Assembly (NCBI GenBank): GCA_024138015.1
Contig: JAMXBB010000009.1
Coordinates: 37,593,787 to 37,657,786 of the forward strand
From: Lumnitzera littorea
Taxonomy: Eukaryota; Streptophyta; Magnoliopsida; Myrtales; Combretaceae
Length of the DNA: 64,000 nt
Direction of reading: 5' to 3'
Program-made: the position numbers and the translations under genes
Notes under the pieces: generated by a model
What the model was told of the DNA's origin: nothing
Database searches by the model: none
Seen by the model: only the letters and a program-made list of their open reading frames with translations
Part shown: piece by piece, positions 35,701 to 47,699 of the stretch
How the letters are laid out: each line of letters begins with the position of its first letter
Numbering within the stretch: the first letter of the stretch is position 1

Positions 35701-37006
35701 TCCGGATTATTTTGACTAACCCACATGGCAGAGTGAGTAAATTCCTGATGACTCTTTACTTGATTGTGCTTGTAGAATAGATGCACCTAAACTATATATA
35801 TAAATTTGGATGCTTGTGGGATATGGGAGATGCACGTGTTTGAATTTATGGATGAATGTGATGATTTCTTTTAATTGTATATAGTAATGGGAATTGCTTG
35901 TAATGCATATATATATATGTGAATTGTATGGAATGAAATTGTTTGGTCACTCTAAAAATCAAGTTAATCACTTATACGATTGAGAACTCAAAATGAATCA
36001 TGCATTCCCCATATTGCATACGGATAACACCGACTGCCGCTTCACGTAGAAGATGGGAGGGGACTCACAGGAATACGAGTTTCCTGCAGGATTGGGCACT
36101 AGCTATGCCATCATATATATATTGATTCTCTGACCTAAGCTGATAGGCTTACTAGGCGCCGGGAGACGCCAACCGTCAGCGAAGGGCCGAGTCTTGTGGC
36201 TTCTGCTTAGGGCGTGTGTTTGTGGATTGCGGAGGCCACCACACCGCTAGACTTGGGATTTTGAAAATATAATTTATTACTGGATAGTGAAAGTATATAT
36301 ATGTAGATATATACTTAGTTTTGTTTTGACTTAAGCACAATAGTGCTAATGAAGTAAAACCCAAGATCTAGAACCCGGATTTTGGTTTGGGTCAGTTAAT
36401 TATCTCCAAACCCCGACTTCAGGGGGCGTAATTCTGAGTCGTATGCAGTTCCTAGGTCACTGCATGCGTTTTTGGCATACTGATTGTTCATGCATTCATA
36501 TGATTGTGCATATAATAAATTTCTGCTATGTAGTATTGACGAAGGTAATTATTTCACTAAGCGTAAGCTTACACCCCAACAGTTCTTTTCCTTGCAGGTT
36601 GATCGATAGTTGGGAAAGGGGATAGGAATCGAGTGCAGAGTGCTACCATTGAATCAGTATGATGAAAAGCTTGTGTAGTTAATTCGGAATGCTCCGAAAA
36701 ATTACTAATGTCCCATTTAAGTTTACTATCTTTAGTAAGTTTAGAATTTTCGAAAATTGTCTATCCTATTTCATTATTTTGGTAGGGGATACCGATTCTC
36801 TGCGGTTCTGAGGAATTGTGGAAAAATTGGATATCCATAATTATATATATTATATAATGAGTCAATGAACTAAAATTGAAGACTCTAGCAAACAACTATT
36901 TAGAGTCTTGCAATCTTTGACTTGCAAGGCGATTTTCTTATCATGGGTGCACACGTGATATGGAAATTTTAGGCAATACTACTAGGCTCCTCTTAGGGTC
37001 GCTACA
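32734..37006 (+). repeat. Element I 5' LTR (4.27 kb)
   Basis: It runs from tgtagactccg to gggtcgctaca, five bases before the PBS. The first 153 bases recur at 39,771-39,923. Such long LTRs are usual for Tekay/Del elements. The frames at 33,955-34,266 and 35,156-35,404 lie within it and have no recognised similarity. Confidence 0.82.
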
Positions 37007-37010
37007 AGAT

Positions 37011-37022
37011 TGGTATCAGAGC
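37011..37022 (+). other. Element I primer binding site
   Basis: A perfect TGGTATCAGAGC, complementary to the 3' end of initiator Met-tRNA. It is the only fully intact PBS in the window. Confidence 0.9.
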
Positions 37023-38815
37023 ATTTGGTTGTCAGAGATAGGAGCAACCTACCAAATGGTGAGATGGGGTAGAACTTAGGTAGAGTTAGGATATATAAAT
37101 AAAAGATATAGATTCCTTAGAATATATAATATATGTAGTAGCACCTATGCGTATTTATGTTTACTACTATACGTTGTACCTTTAGTACCCATTATTTCCC
37201 CCTAAGCAGGATACCCTTGATGAAATTACCCTAAAGACTCTCGTGATGTTTCTAAAACATTAAACCCTATGACATGAGAAGCAAAGTATTGAAGCTAACG
37301 TGATTAAGCATCCCTAAATGTATAATTAAGGAGCATGTATTGGAGGTTAAGGATATTGGAATATCTTAGTTGGAAACTAAAGGTTAGATACTCTAAATTA
37401 TCGGAGTTAACCTTAATGATTGCAGTATAAATTTCGAGATGGAATCATAATAATGAGAATGGAGATATGGAAAGTTGTTATGATGATCAATTGTAAATCT
37501 CATTGCTAAATGAATAGATTAGTAGGTGTGGATCATGAGTAGTGTCTATGAATGCAGATTCCCTTCAAATTTTGGGGGTTGTGTTATGGAAATATTGTTG
37601 ATTAATGAATATGTTACCAATGGACTTGTTTCAATAGACTTACTACATGAATATTTTATTTCAAGAAATTCTAACCCCACAAGGATTATACTCGACAAGA
37701 TCAAAGGATTTTATAAATTATTGACAGATAAAATACAGTTTATAACCATAATGTGACAAAAAGGAAACTAGGGTTGAATGTAATGACTAAGTTATGGAGA
37801 TGATAAAGGATGTACGACTCTTCAGTAAAATAACCAAGTTGAGATAAATACCTATGGACAAATATGGATAATGAAAAGAAGAAGTGGATATGATGAATGG
37901 TGGGTCACAACAAAAAGGATAAAGTAGTTGGATGTTATTTACAGCTAGGCATGGATCAATATAAGATGTAACGATTTTAGGACTTCTATGAGTTGAGTTA
38001 TCTGAATCATGTAGGACAAGAAGGGGACTATAATAGAAGAAGGTAATTTGCAATTGGAATTCAAAATTTTGATTGATCAAGAAAAGAGGAAGTTCAAGAA
38101 TTGAAGTTATGAATGAGAAAATAGAATCACCTAAGAAGTTTTAAGCAACCCTTAGCAATATGCTACGTAAGTATCGACTTGAAATTCTTAATGACTTAAG
38201 ATGGAAATCTTGTTGTTCAAGAAGTTCTATATGTATGCAATAGTATTTTAAAAAAAAAAGCCCATCTTAATACTCCATGAGGATGTTTAGCGATCTTGAG
38301 GATTTGATCATAAACTATCAAGAACAACATTAAATGAGGTTAGGAGAAATAACTACAAGAAGGATAATGGCAACAAGAAGGCATCATACCCAAATGCTAT
38401 ATGATAAAGGAGAACAACCAATAGTATAATAATGATGATGAATATCTTGGGGATTGATACCCAATATAAATATAAGCTCTATACATAAGAAAAACTGTAG
38501 AATCATAAGAAACCAAGATGGACGATCACGTAAGACATTAGATAATAATTTTACTTTTAGCAATGGAGCCCGAGATCAATATGGACGATGTGAGGTTGAT
38601 GAAAGCCTGAGAAAGAAAACAAGCATAAATAGCGGTAGTTGCCAAAAATATATATATATATATATATAAAATAATAATAATAATAATGTAAGTTATGATA
38701 TATGGAGTTACCTAAGAAAGAATGAATATAAAAATTTATAAACCCATGTGATCAAATTTTGAACAAGAATGACAAAATATAAAGAGGTGATGATTGAGTA
38801 ACCTGACTATATAGA
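37023..38815 (+). other. Element I leader, no gene recognised
   Basis: This AT-rich 1.8-kb stretch lies between PBS and gag. It contains an (AT)10 run next to an (AAT)6 run at 38,648-38,687. The frame at 37,526-37,756 has no recognised similarity. Part may derive from decayed pol sequence, but I see no domain. Confidence 0.5.
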
Positions 38816-39475
38816 TTGTTGAATAATACTGACCTTGAGAAATGCCATCTTAACAGGACTATGGAAAATGAAAGTAATAATGATCTTCACATGACCTCAG
38901 AAGCCCAAGGAGATTTGGACCATTCAAAGGATACCTTAAAGGAGCCAAAAATGTCGACGAGGGTGTTTCCTGACTTGGTTCGAGCAAATAGTTTCTTTAT
39001 TGGTAAGAAGAATAACCCCTTAGAGGCGAAAGATTGGTTGACCCGTGTCAAATTATCATTTGAGGCCTATGAAGTTCCGGAAAGCTTAAAGTTGACCTAT
39101 GGCACCTTTATGCTACAAGATGGAGCAAGAATATGGTGGGGTTTCAAGAAAAGAACCCTACCTGAACCTGTTACCTGGGATGATTTCAAAAGAGAATTTC
39201 AAAGGAAATATGACCCGAAACATAAAGGGAAAAGATCAATTAAGGAGTTAAGGTCACAAATAAGAGAGCCAACGATCAAGATGAAGAAGGCCTTTAGAAA
39301 TAAATGTTGGAAATGTAGCCAAGAGCATCGCCCAAGGAATTGCCCACAACTGAGAAATAAATGCTTTTGTTGTGGAAAGACTGGGCATCGGGACAAGCGA
39401 TGCCCTATGAAGAGTAAAGCGTGTTATAATTGTAGCGACCGTGGACATATGTTTTCCTTTTGTCCCCAAAAGTGA
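38816..39475 (+). CDS. Element I Gag-like protein with three zinc knuckles
   Basis: This 219-codon frame has no internal stop, unlike all other element genes here. The gag core is at residues 45-135 (RVFPDLVRANSFFIGKKNNP, EAKDWLTRVKLSFEAYEVPE, MLQDGARIWWGFKKR, FKREFQRKYDPKHKGK). A basic linker follows, then three Cys-His knuckles at residues about 163-218: CWKCSQEHRPRNC (one residue short between Cys and His), CFCCGKTGHRDKRC and CYNCSDRGHMFSFC (both canonical C-x2-C-x4-H-x4-C). About 100 residues usual between core and knuckles seem missing. The knuckles would bind element RNA. The start is the first ATG; a later one at residue 16 or 26 is possible. Pol does not follow. Confidence 0.7.
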   Translation: MLNNTDLEKCHLNRTMENESNNDLHMTSEAQGDLDHSKDTLKEPKMSTRVFPDLVRANSFFIGKKNNPLEAKDWLTRVKLSFEAYEVPESLKLTYGTFMLQDGARIWWGFKKRTLPEPVTWDDFKREFQRKYDPKHKGKRSIKELRSQIREPTIKMKKAFRNKCWKCSQEHRPRNCPQLRNKCFCCGKTGHRDKRCPMKSKACYNCSDRGHMFSFCPQK

Positions 39476-39755
39476 GCGACTTGAAGTGGTGTCAAGAAAC
39501 TTATCAAGGAACTCCAAAGTTTGGACTTGCTTATGAAATATGTAATGTATTTTGATGGAATTGCTTGTACTCTTTAAGGTACATCAGAAGAAGAGTAGTA
39601 ATATCAAGAACTATGTAGTAGGTATTGTTGAGAAGCATGATGATTTCATGTGAACCACCTAATTTGAAACCATAACTTAAGCTCCTATAAGCTACCACGA
39701 GGATACTAAGATAAAGAACTTATTACTGTCAAGTTTCGAGGACGAAACTTTTTAT

Positions 39756-39770
39756 AAAGGGGGGGAAGAA
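39756..39770 (+). other. Element I polypurine tract
   Basis: The sequence aaagggggggaagaa lies directly before the 3' LTR start tgtagactcc. It is the plus-strand primer site. Confidence 0.85.
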
Positions 39771-39923
39771 TGTAGACTCCGTAAATTTAACCTTCTGAAC
39801 ATAGTGTCGGACTTGAGTATCGTAGACATTTCCCTAAGTCGACAAAACTGCATAAAATGAAAACCAACTAAAATTTTGAACTTGGAACTTAAAACGAACT
39901 TGAAAGACCCCATGATACAATTT
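39771..39923 (+). repeat. Element I 3' LTR, truncated
   Basis: It matches the first 153 bases of the 5' LTR and stops at catgatacaattt. Seventeen unassigned bases (39,924-39,940) separate it from element E's LTR. Confidence 0.85.
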
Positions 39924-39940
39924 TTGTTGCTTTGGGCATT

Positions 39941-41300
39941 TGATGAGTGTAATTTTATACTCATTTCATACACTATCTTTTATGGATATTTTGAATTATT
40001 TTAATATGATTTCTATGATTTTACTACTGAATTGAGCCATTTGTTGATTTTAGCACTTTGATGGTGTAATAAGGTGAAAAGAATAGAATTTATATGATTT
40101 TCAAAGAGAATTTCATCAATTTTGAGGAAGGACTTAAAGATAGCAAATATTAGAAATGGATTGTATCAAGAATCAAGAGCCAAAGAAAACCATGGGTGAA
40201 CTTCACGGTCGTGATTCCTTCACTATGATGCCCTCATCCTCAATTTCCAATCGAACTTGAAAAATTTAGACAAAGTGTAAGATCAAAGGTACACTCCATG
40301 GCCATATTCCTTAGACGTAGATCTCCCATAAATTAATTTAAGTCAATTTTTCAAAGCAATATTACAAGGGGTAGTTCATGCCCCCAACACCATGGTCGTG
40401 GTCTCTAACCATAGACATGCTATGATTTCTGAAACTTACCATTTTTAGATCGTTTTGTTAGAATTATATAAATAATGCCCAAACAAGTACAAAAAGAGGG
40501 GAAAGGAGACGCAAGATAGAAGAGAAGAAGGGTTCCATAGCATTTTTTAGGGATTTTTATCAATTTAACATGCAAGTATGTACTTTTATCATGTCTATAA
40601 AGCAGATCTATAGATATCTAGACCTGTGAACCCTAAGGTAATATGTAGTGTATTTAATTTTGTTTATTCTAATGAATTTCTTATTTATTATTAATTCAAT
40701 TACATGTTTTATAGTGATTAGTTATTATTCCTAGAGTTTCAACTCAATTATTAGATTTTACATACTAAGGTTACAAGTCTTATTACATAAATTGATCTAT
40801 TACAATTGAAGAGATCAACTATAAGCTTAGAGATAAGTTAAAGATTTCTCTTAGAATTAATATTATCATAGTGTTATTAGTTTAAGGAATTCATGTTCTT
40901 AATGTTGCTTTAATTCATTCTATTGCAAAAGCAATTCGGGCAAAACATAATTAAGATTTGGAACTAATAGAGAAGTGATTCTTATTAATTTAGTAATTGA
41001 GTTTCTCTGGTTAATAAGAAAAGAGAATACACTTGATTATTACATGTTAATCTCTTGGTGATTAGAGTCTAGATGTCATTATTTATGGTTATTTAAGGTT
41101 CTCAATTGTTCTTGTTAGTTATTAATTAATTCTTATTCATTTTATTCAGCGTAATTTATTATTTTATTGTTGTTATTGATATCTTCTCTCTAGTAGAATA
41201 ATTAAGTGTGTATAAGTGTGCAATCCTTGTGAGATTGATAACCTTGGAATCTTGTGCCCTCTGAACTATTACTTGACTAATGTTGCCCTATACGTATACA
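39941..41300 (+). repeat. Element E 5' LTR
   Basis: It starts tgatgagtgtaattttatactc and ends near tacgtataca, 12 bases before the PBS. It aligns with 21,169-22,525. Confidence 0.75.
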
Positions 41301-41311
41301 CATAAAGTTTT

Positions 41312-41330
41312 TGATGCTATTGTTGGGGAT
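41312..41330 (+). other. Element E primer binding site (tRNA-Asp type)
   Basis: The sequence tgatgctattgttggggat corresponds to TGGCGCCGTTGCCGGGGAT with transitions at each CG. Confidence 0.7.
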
Positions 41331-41440
41331 TGTTGATCAAGAAAGCTCATTCCTCTATTATTTTACTATTTCTTTCTTTCTTTTATGTTAATTCAATTCT
41401 AACTTAATTTTATTTTTAAGTGTTTGAGGAATTTGTAGTG

Positions 41441-42099
41441 ATGGCTAATAACGATGAAGCATCCAAGACCATGTATGACTATATTGAACCATCAATTAGT
41501 AGAGCCAATGCCTGTATAGTAAAACCAACTACACTACAAACAAATTTGTGATGTCACCAATAATCATTCAAATGGTCTACTAAAAATTACATTTTGGAGG
41601 TTCCGCAGAAGAGAATCCACATGTGCATATCGCCAGTTTTGTAGAGATATGTGTTACCTTTAAGATTGATGGAGCTACGAATGATGTGATAAGGTTGATG
41701 TTATTTCCTTTTTCGTTGTAGAGAAAAGCGAAGTAGTGGTTAGTTTCTCTCCAAAAGGATTCTATCACGTCAAGGGAAGAATTGATGGAGAAATTCTTAG
41801 AATAATATTTCCCTTTTGCTAGGATAGCCAAACTTCACAATGACATTTCATCATTTGTTATGTTTGACTTTGAGATCATATATGATGCTTAAGAGCATTT
41901 TAAAAAGTTTCTCAAAAAATGCCTAAATCACGCTATGCCACTATGGATATAGGTACAAACTTTTTAAAGTGGTTTAAATTTTTCCATTAAACAATTGGTT
42001 GATTTAGCCATGGGTAGAACACTAAATATGAAAGCACCTAAGGAAGCTCAAACTCTTTTTGAAAGGTTAGCCGTGAATAGCTACCACTAGGAAAGTACT
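41441..42099 (+). pseudogene. Element E gag, first half (decayed)
   Basis: The start ATG at 41,441 (MANNDEASKTMYDYIEPSIS) is followed by readable gag core: FGGSAEENPHVHIASFVEIC (41,583-41,650), GATNDVIRLMLFPFSL, DSITSREELMEKFLE and FPFARIAKLHNDISSF (to about 41,855), with the tail LAMGRTLNMKAPKEAQTLFE. Stops are mostly TAG or TAA where Gln or Trp is expected. It is interrupted by D at 42,100. Confidence 0.78.
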
Positions 42100-42949
42100 T
42101 GATACGAAATGAAGCCAATGACTGATAAGGTCGGTCGTAAATGAGGGAGTCCAAGCTTACCAAAAGCTTGAAAATGAAGGTAGAAATGCATGAAAACAAG
42201 AAAGTAAACAAGCAACCTATGAAGGAATTTCGAGGATATGATGCATTAAGGAAAACTCTAAAGACTCATGGCTCATCTCGATATGATGCACAAACTGGTC
42301 CAACAAGTTGATAGCAATATTTACGAACAAGGAGTATATTCAATATCAGATGTAAGATGATGATGATGATGATGATGAGGTTATATATTACAAGGGTATT
42401 TATACCCGAAATGCTAGGGCGTCCTACCTAAAATGGAAAAGACAAAAGGGTAATGTTCAAAAGAAGTAATGTACAAGGAATGATGAAGGGTATAATTGAA
42501 AATACAACAAAAAGAAAATCTTATACAGAAGATTCTATCATAAGGGGCTTCAGATACGTAGCGGACAATTGGTGATTGTGCGCCTGGCAAAATGGATAAA
42601 TAGTATGGCTAGCCTTGGTGCTACCGAGTGTTGATGATGTTGAGTCAAGATGACAATTTAGTAGTACTGAGTTGTTTAGGTGATTCTACTAAGGTGAATT
42701 CAACTTAGATTCAAGTCGGATGATAAGTTGGTTTGATATGCTGAGTTGTTGTCTGAATGCTCCTTTAGTTGGTAGTAAGTGACTATGGATGCATATAAGA
42801 GGGTCTTGCTTAGCCAAGGCATCAAGTTGGCAAACTGCTATAGGTTGGACTCTTCGGTTATAAGGTGTAAAGAAAGAACTCATTTGGCCATGCTTTCCAG
42901 TCCTCGAACTCAAGTTCGAGTTAGGGGTCCATTGGTTTGATTCTTATCA
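42100..42949 (-). repeat. Element D 3' LTR
   Basis: On the plus strand it runs from tgatacgaaatgaagc to gattcttatca. It aligns with 47,700-48,625. The TATA box reads tataaata on the minus strand (42,397-42,404). A (GAT)7 run (42,356-42,376) replaces the (GAT)4 of the other LTR. Confidence 0.87.
42356..42376. repeat. (GAT)7 microsatellite in D 3' LTR
   Basis: Seven GAT units; the matching place in the 5' LTR (48,014-48,025) has four. The units grew or shrank after insertion, since the LTRs were identical then. Confidence 0.85.
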
Positions 42950-44100
42950 TCCCCATCGAGCTAAATGGGATTTAGGATCAAATTTAGTTGGTCTTCATCT
43001 AAGTTCTTCTCGAGTCAGTAGGGGCTAAGGTCAACAACATTAAACATGTTTGACACTCCGAATTCTTATAGTAGCTCTAGTTGGTATTCATTGTCATTAT
43101 CCTTTTGGAGTATCCTAAATGGTCCTTTCGCTTTAGTAAACAGCTTGTTCTTCCTCTTGTTTGGAAACCTTTCCTTGCTTAAGTGTAGCCACACTTAGTC
43201 ATTGGGCTGAAACTACTTAGTCTTCTCTCCTTTGCCTTTCTCCTTTAATCTTCTAATAGCTCTGTCAATGTACTAGGCAACTTGTTGGTAGATTTGTTGG
43301 AGGGACTAAGCTCTAGTTCTTGTTTTTGGATCTTCTTGGTCAACTAGTGGCATCGGGTATGGTCAAGGGGTAGCTTAAGGTTGAAGCCATAGACGACCTT
43401 AAATGGTGTATGCCTAGTAGTAGCATGTACTATCTTGTTGTAAGCAAATTCTAGTACCAATAGACTGACTTCCCAATCGGCTAAGTTTTTCCTCATTACA
43501 GCTTAGATCTGTGATCCCAAAGTGTAACTGACAATCTCTATTTGGTTGTCAATTCAAGGGTGATAAGAAGTACTAAATAATAACTTGGTTTCCATTTAAC
43601 GCTAGAGAGTTCTCCAGAAATGGCTCAAGATTTTTGGGTCTCTGTCTAATACCACACTCTTCAGCACTCTGTGTAAGAGAACTATTTCTTATAATAACAA
43701 AGAAGCAATACCTAAAGCATCATTAGTTTTGGTTGAGGGAACAAAATGTGCCATTTTGCTTAACATATCTATGACAACCATCATAAAATCTTTGCTTAAG
43801 GTAGTTTGGGATAGTTTGAGGACAAAATCCATACTCAGATCAACTATGGTTTCATCAGCATAGGTAGAGAAATTGTCTTCCCTTGTTCTACTCCGTTTTT
43901 TTCTTTATTACAGATGGGGCATCCTTTAATCATACGATGCACGTCATGTTTCATCCTAAGATAGAAGAACTTATCATTTAACAGCTCATACGTTCTTTAT
44001 TCTTTGAAGTGCCTAAAAAGTCCTCTACCATGGGCTTCTCTTGCCAGCAGTTCTCTTATTGAACAAGTAGGTACGCACAACTTGCCTCCTTAGAATAGGT
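42950..44100 (-). pseudogene. Element D integrase (decayed)
   Basis: Reading leftwards from about 44,080, the minus strand encodes the integrase zinc domain (decayed H and C residues), the catalytic core and the Pol tail ending at the LTR. Similarity to B and G integrases is continuous (for example 43,380-43,450 corresponds to the VIHSTTGR..FEVVYGFNP block). A purine-rich stretch (gatgggga on minus, 42,950-42,957) is the likely PPT. Several stops. Confidence 0.72.
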
Positions 44101-45470
44101 AGCTATTCCTTACATGGTATTCATCTATTGTTTTTCCTCCTTCACATCGTCTAAAAATTAGACCAAAATGTGAATCATGTCAATATTGATCCTTAATGCT
44201 TACAAACCCTAGTAGTCTAGTCTACAGCTCAATGAGAAGAACATGTCTCCTTAACAAAGTGTAAGCAATTACATTATTCTTGCCTTGCTTAGATTTGATG
44301 ATAAAGTTAAATCCTTCTAGAAATACAATCCATCAAGCTTGATGTTTGGAAAGCTTAGATTAGCTCTACAAATATCTCAAGGACTCATGATCTGTATAGA
44401 TGACAAATTCCTTTAGTAGAAGATAATGTTTTCATATGCAAGGAGCTTAAATCAAGGCCAAGAGTTATTTGTCATACATGGAATAGTTTAGTTGAGCTCC
44501 TCTGAGCTTCTCACTATGATAGAAGATAGGTTAGCCTTCATGCATTAGCATAGCTTTGATGTCAACGTTTGACACATTGCATTCAAGCTTAAACACTTTA
44601 TCAAAGTTAGATAAAGCTAAAACTAGGGCATAGGTCAACCTTGCTTTACCTCAATGAAGCTCCTCTCTTCTTTTCCTCTCCACTTGAACTATACATTCTT
44701 CTTTGTTAGCTTAGTTAAAGGGGCTACTATGGTATTGAATCCTTGGACAAAGCATCACTAGAATGATGCTAATCCATGAAAACTCCTTATTTTAGCACAT
44801 GAGGTTAAGGTTAATCACTCAACAATGGCTTGTACCTTCTCTTCATCAACTACCAATCCTTTTCCACTAACCACATAACTTAGGAAGGCCATTTCTTCTT
44901 GATAAAAACAAAATTTCTTCAAGTTTCCAAATAATCTCTCCACTTGGAGGACATCAAAGACAGCTTAGAGATAATCAATATGCATTGTTAGGTCAGCATT
45001 ATAGACAAGGATGTCATCAAAGTAGACAATGACAAATTTTCCTATCAAAACTCTTAAAACACGATTAACCAGTCTCAAAAAAGTGTTTAGGGCACTTGAT
45101 AATCCGAAAGGCATGACCATTCACTCATATAAGCCATGTCAAGTCTTAAAGGAAGTTTTCCATTAATCCCCTTATCTCATTCGAATCTGGTGGTACTCTG
45201 ATTTTAGGTTGGTCTCATTGAACACTCTTGCGCCATTCAATTCATCTAACATATTGTTTAGCCTTGAAATCGGGTACATGTACTTAATCGTAATCTTGTT
45301 GGCAACACTACTATCCATATACATATGCTAGGTTTCATCCTTCTCTGGCTTTAACAATAAAGGTACAATACAAGGACTAAGACTCTCTCCTACATACCCC
45401 TTTTCTAATCTCTTGTTAACTTGCTTCTAGAGCTCTACAGCTTGCTCAGGATTCATTTTGTAAGCCAGTT
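44101..45470 (-). pseudogene. Element D RT and RNase H (decayed)
   Basis: On the minus strand the RT start reads PNKLAYKMNPEQAVEL (about 45,480-45,430), followed by KGYVGESLSPCIVPLLL and KITIKYMYPISRLNNMLDEL. The frame shifts before the catalytic YFDD box (about 45,010-45,030). RNase H begins near 44,600 (DFDKVFKLECN-like) and continues to about 44,220. Homologous to B and G. Confidence 0.78.
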
Positions 45471-46330
45471 TGTTTGGCAGTACAATGTTAGGTATTAAGT
45501 TAATGCGATGATCTATGCCTTAAAATGAGGGTAATACTTTTATTAGCTGTTCTAGAAATAGGTCAACATAATCACCCAGTAGCTTCTTGGCTTCTGGGGG
45601 TAGCTCGGTATGTTCCTTCAATTCTAGTAATCATTTGACCAACAGGAAGGTCAGCATATCAGCCTTAATAGCTTCTCAAAGTTTGACTCTACTCAATACT
45701 AAAACCTTCTTAGATCCTAAAGTAAGTTTAGCTTGCAACTTGCTAACTTAATTCAGCGTCATAAGATTCAAAGTAATTTTCCTACCATCTTTCTCAAACA
45801 CATAGGTGTTCTTAAACCCATTGTACATAACCCTTCGCTAAAAAAGCCAAGGTTTGCCTAGTAGCACATGAGACATATACATTGGTAGCATGTCACAAAA
45901 AATTTCATCAAAATAGTTTCCAATTGAGATCAGCAACAACACTTGCTGAGTGACATGTAATGTTCCCTTGTTGTTCAGCTAATGTAGTTTATATGGCTTT
46001 AGATGTGAAATGGCCGACAACTTGAGTTTCTTAATCAAGTGGGTAGATACTACATTAGTGTAGCTTCTATTGTTCACTATGAGTGCACAAAATTGCTCAT
46101 TCACTTTGTAAGTGATGTAGAATAAGTTCTCTCTCTACTGCTCCTCAATAAAGGGTTCTATACTCATCGTGCTTTGGATAACCAAGGTTAGTTTATCAAG
46201 ATATTTTGCTAACACATCCACTTCAAAAGGTTCTTCTTCTTGGGTGGTGTTCTCCTCAAGAGCAACCTCCTTCTCAAGCTCCTCATTATTACTAGCTACA
46301 TTGAGCTTCAAGGCATTACCCTTGATAATC
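45471..46330 (-). pseudogene. Element D protease and linkers (decayed)
   Basis: The protease active site, expected DSG, reads VNNRSYTNV on the minus strand (about 46,055-46,085), so the catalytic Asp is lost. SHVLLGKPWLF and MYNGFKNTY mark the C-terminal half (about 45,810-45,885). An acidic linker (NNEELEKEVALEENTTQEEE) at 46,180-46,330 connects gag and protease. Confidence 0.72.
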
Positions 46331-47360
46331 ATAGTTCTTTAGTTCAAACATTGAGCAACCATGTATGTAAACCCTTAGCATTTAAAGCATTTGATTTGGC
46401 TCATCTTCCTTCTAGATCCTTATGCCTTCTCATAAGTCTTTCGCTATACTTTACTATCAACTGGTCAGCTCTTTTGTTTAGCTCTGACTTTTGTTATTCG
46501 ACTTGGCTTGGTAGTTTGCTGAGTTCAGTAACTTCCCTAAGTAGGTCGGCTTAAGTGTACAGGCTAGCTCATTAGAGGTCGGCTCAACCTATTCCTTCTC
46601 TATCTTTCCATTGACTGAACTATTCTTATAGCCTTATCCAACGCAGTAAATTGTTGAAGTTCTACAATATCTCTGATGTTGCTTCTTAACCTAGTAAGAA
46701 ATCTAGATACTGTTCAAGTTGATGGCTCATCCACTTCATAATAGATAATTAGGATTTGGAACTCCTAAACATACCCATCAACACTTCAGCTCCCTTTTTT
46801 AGCTCCTAAAGTCTAGCAAAAGTATCTTATAGGTAGGTATCCTGTATGAACTTATTTATGAGAATTCTTTTCATCTTGGGTCAGGTGTTAACTTCTCTGT
46901 ATCCTTCTCGCCTCCTTATGGTGTAGAAGTTCTTCTACCATAATGCAGCATACGCTTAGAATTTGACAGTAGCAACCTTCAGCTTCTCATGGTCCTTATA
47001 CTGATAATGGTAAAAAAATATGTTCAACCTTTTCCTCCTCATTTGGACAGTTATTTGCATCCCTAAAACCATTGACGCTCAAAATCTGAAGCTACACATG
47101 GTTGGTAGCTTAAGCTTCTCTAGCTTGCTCCTCTTCTTCATTATACTCCGCATCTTCTTCCTCATCTAAATCACCTAAGACAATCCTCCTTCATAATCGT
47201 CCTCCTACTCCTCTACCTCGAGTTAGGTTCTAGCCATGGTAAGGTTGGCTATAAGGTTAGCCATTTCATCAATTCGTTCATCAGTACATCTATGGTTGTA
47301 ACATCACTATTGTCATCTCCAATACCAGCATTGACACTAGGATCAGTCATTCTCATTGAT
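46331..47360 (-). pseudogene. Element D gag (decayed)
   Basis: The start reads MTDPSVNAGIGDD near 47,350, matching B's gag start. The gag core lies at about 46,620-47,180. The zinc knuckle at 46,335-46,400 reads CFKC, a stop, GFTYMVAQC: two Cys, Tyr at the His place, final Cys. The same His-to-Tyr difference appears in B, so it may be a family trait or parallel CAT/CAC-to-TAT/TAC decay. Confidence 0.75.
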
Positions 47361-47685
47361 AGAACATATTAACAAACTTTGATCCTAAGAAACAATAGAT
47401 ATAGTTCCTTCAAGCTAAACAATACGCTCATATGCTTCTTCTACACGAATATTGAACTAATTTGCAAACACAACAGTTACTCTAGAGAACAATAAAACAG
47501 GTTGAAATTTGCTCTATTTTTGTATATTCAAAACAAGGCAAAACAAAGTATATAGTTACAATAGATTATTACACCTTCTACTTACTCAAATACTTACAGC
47601 TATTCCTCTACATAACTTCAATACACTATTATAACAAACACTACTTCACAAAAGCTCAAATATAATTTACTCAAGTGAACTCCCA

Positions 47686-47697
47686 CTTTGATACCAA
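47686..47697 (-). other. Element D primer binding site
   Basis: On the minus strand it reads tggtatcaaagt, ten of twelve bases matching TGGTATCAGAGC. It lies two bases inside the 5' LTR end. Confidence 0.7.
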
Positions 47698-47699
47698 GA

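Larger units (their letters stand above)
32734..39923 (+). mobile_element. Element I: Tekay/Del-like gag-only retrotransposon, 3' LTR truncated
   Basis: The element has a 4.27-kb 5' LTR, Met-tRNA-type PBS, a leader, an open gag frame, the sequence tttcgaggacgaaactttttat before a purine tract (familiar from Tekay/Del elements), and the first 153 bases of the 3' LTR, identical or nearly so to the 5' LTR start. No protease, RT or integrase is present, so it would need help from a related element. The near identity of the LTR starts suggests it is among the younger insertions. Confidence 0.82.

Noticed and set aside
21169..41300. LTRs at 21,169 and 39,941 as the two ends of one element
   Set aside because: They are the same family, but the copy at 39,941 has its PBS and gag on its right side, so it is a 5' LTR; the 21,169 copy has no PBS after it.
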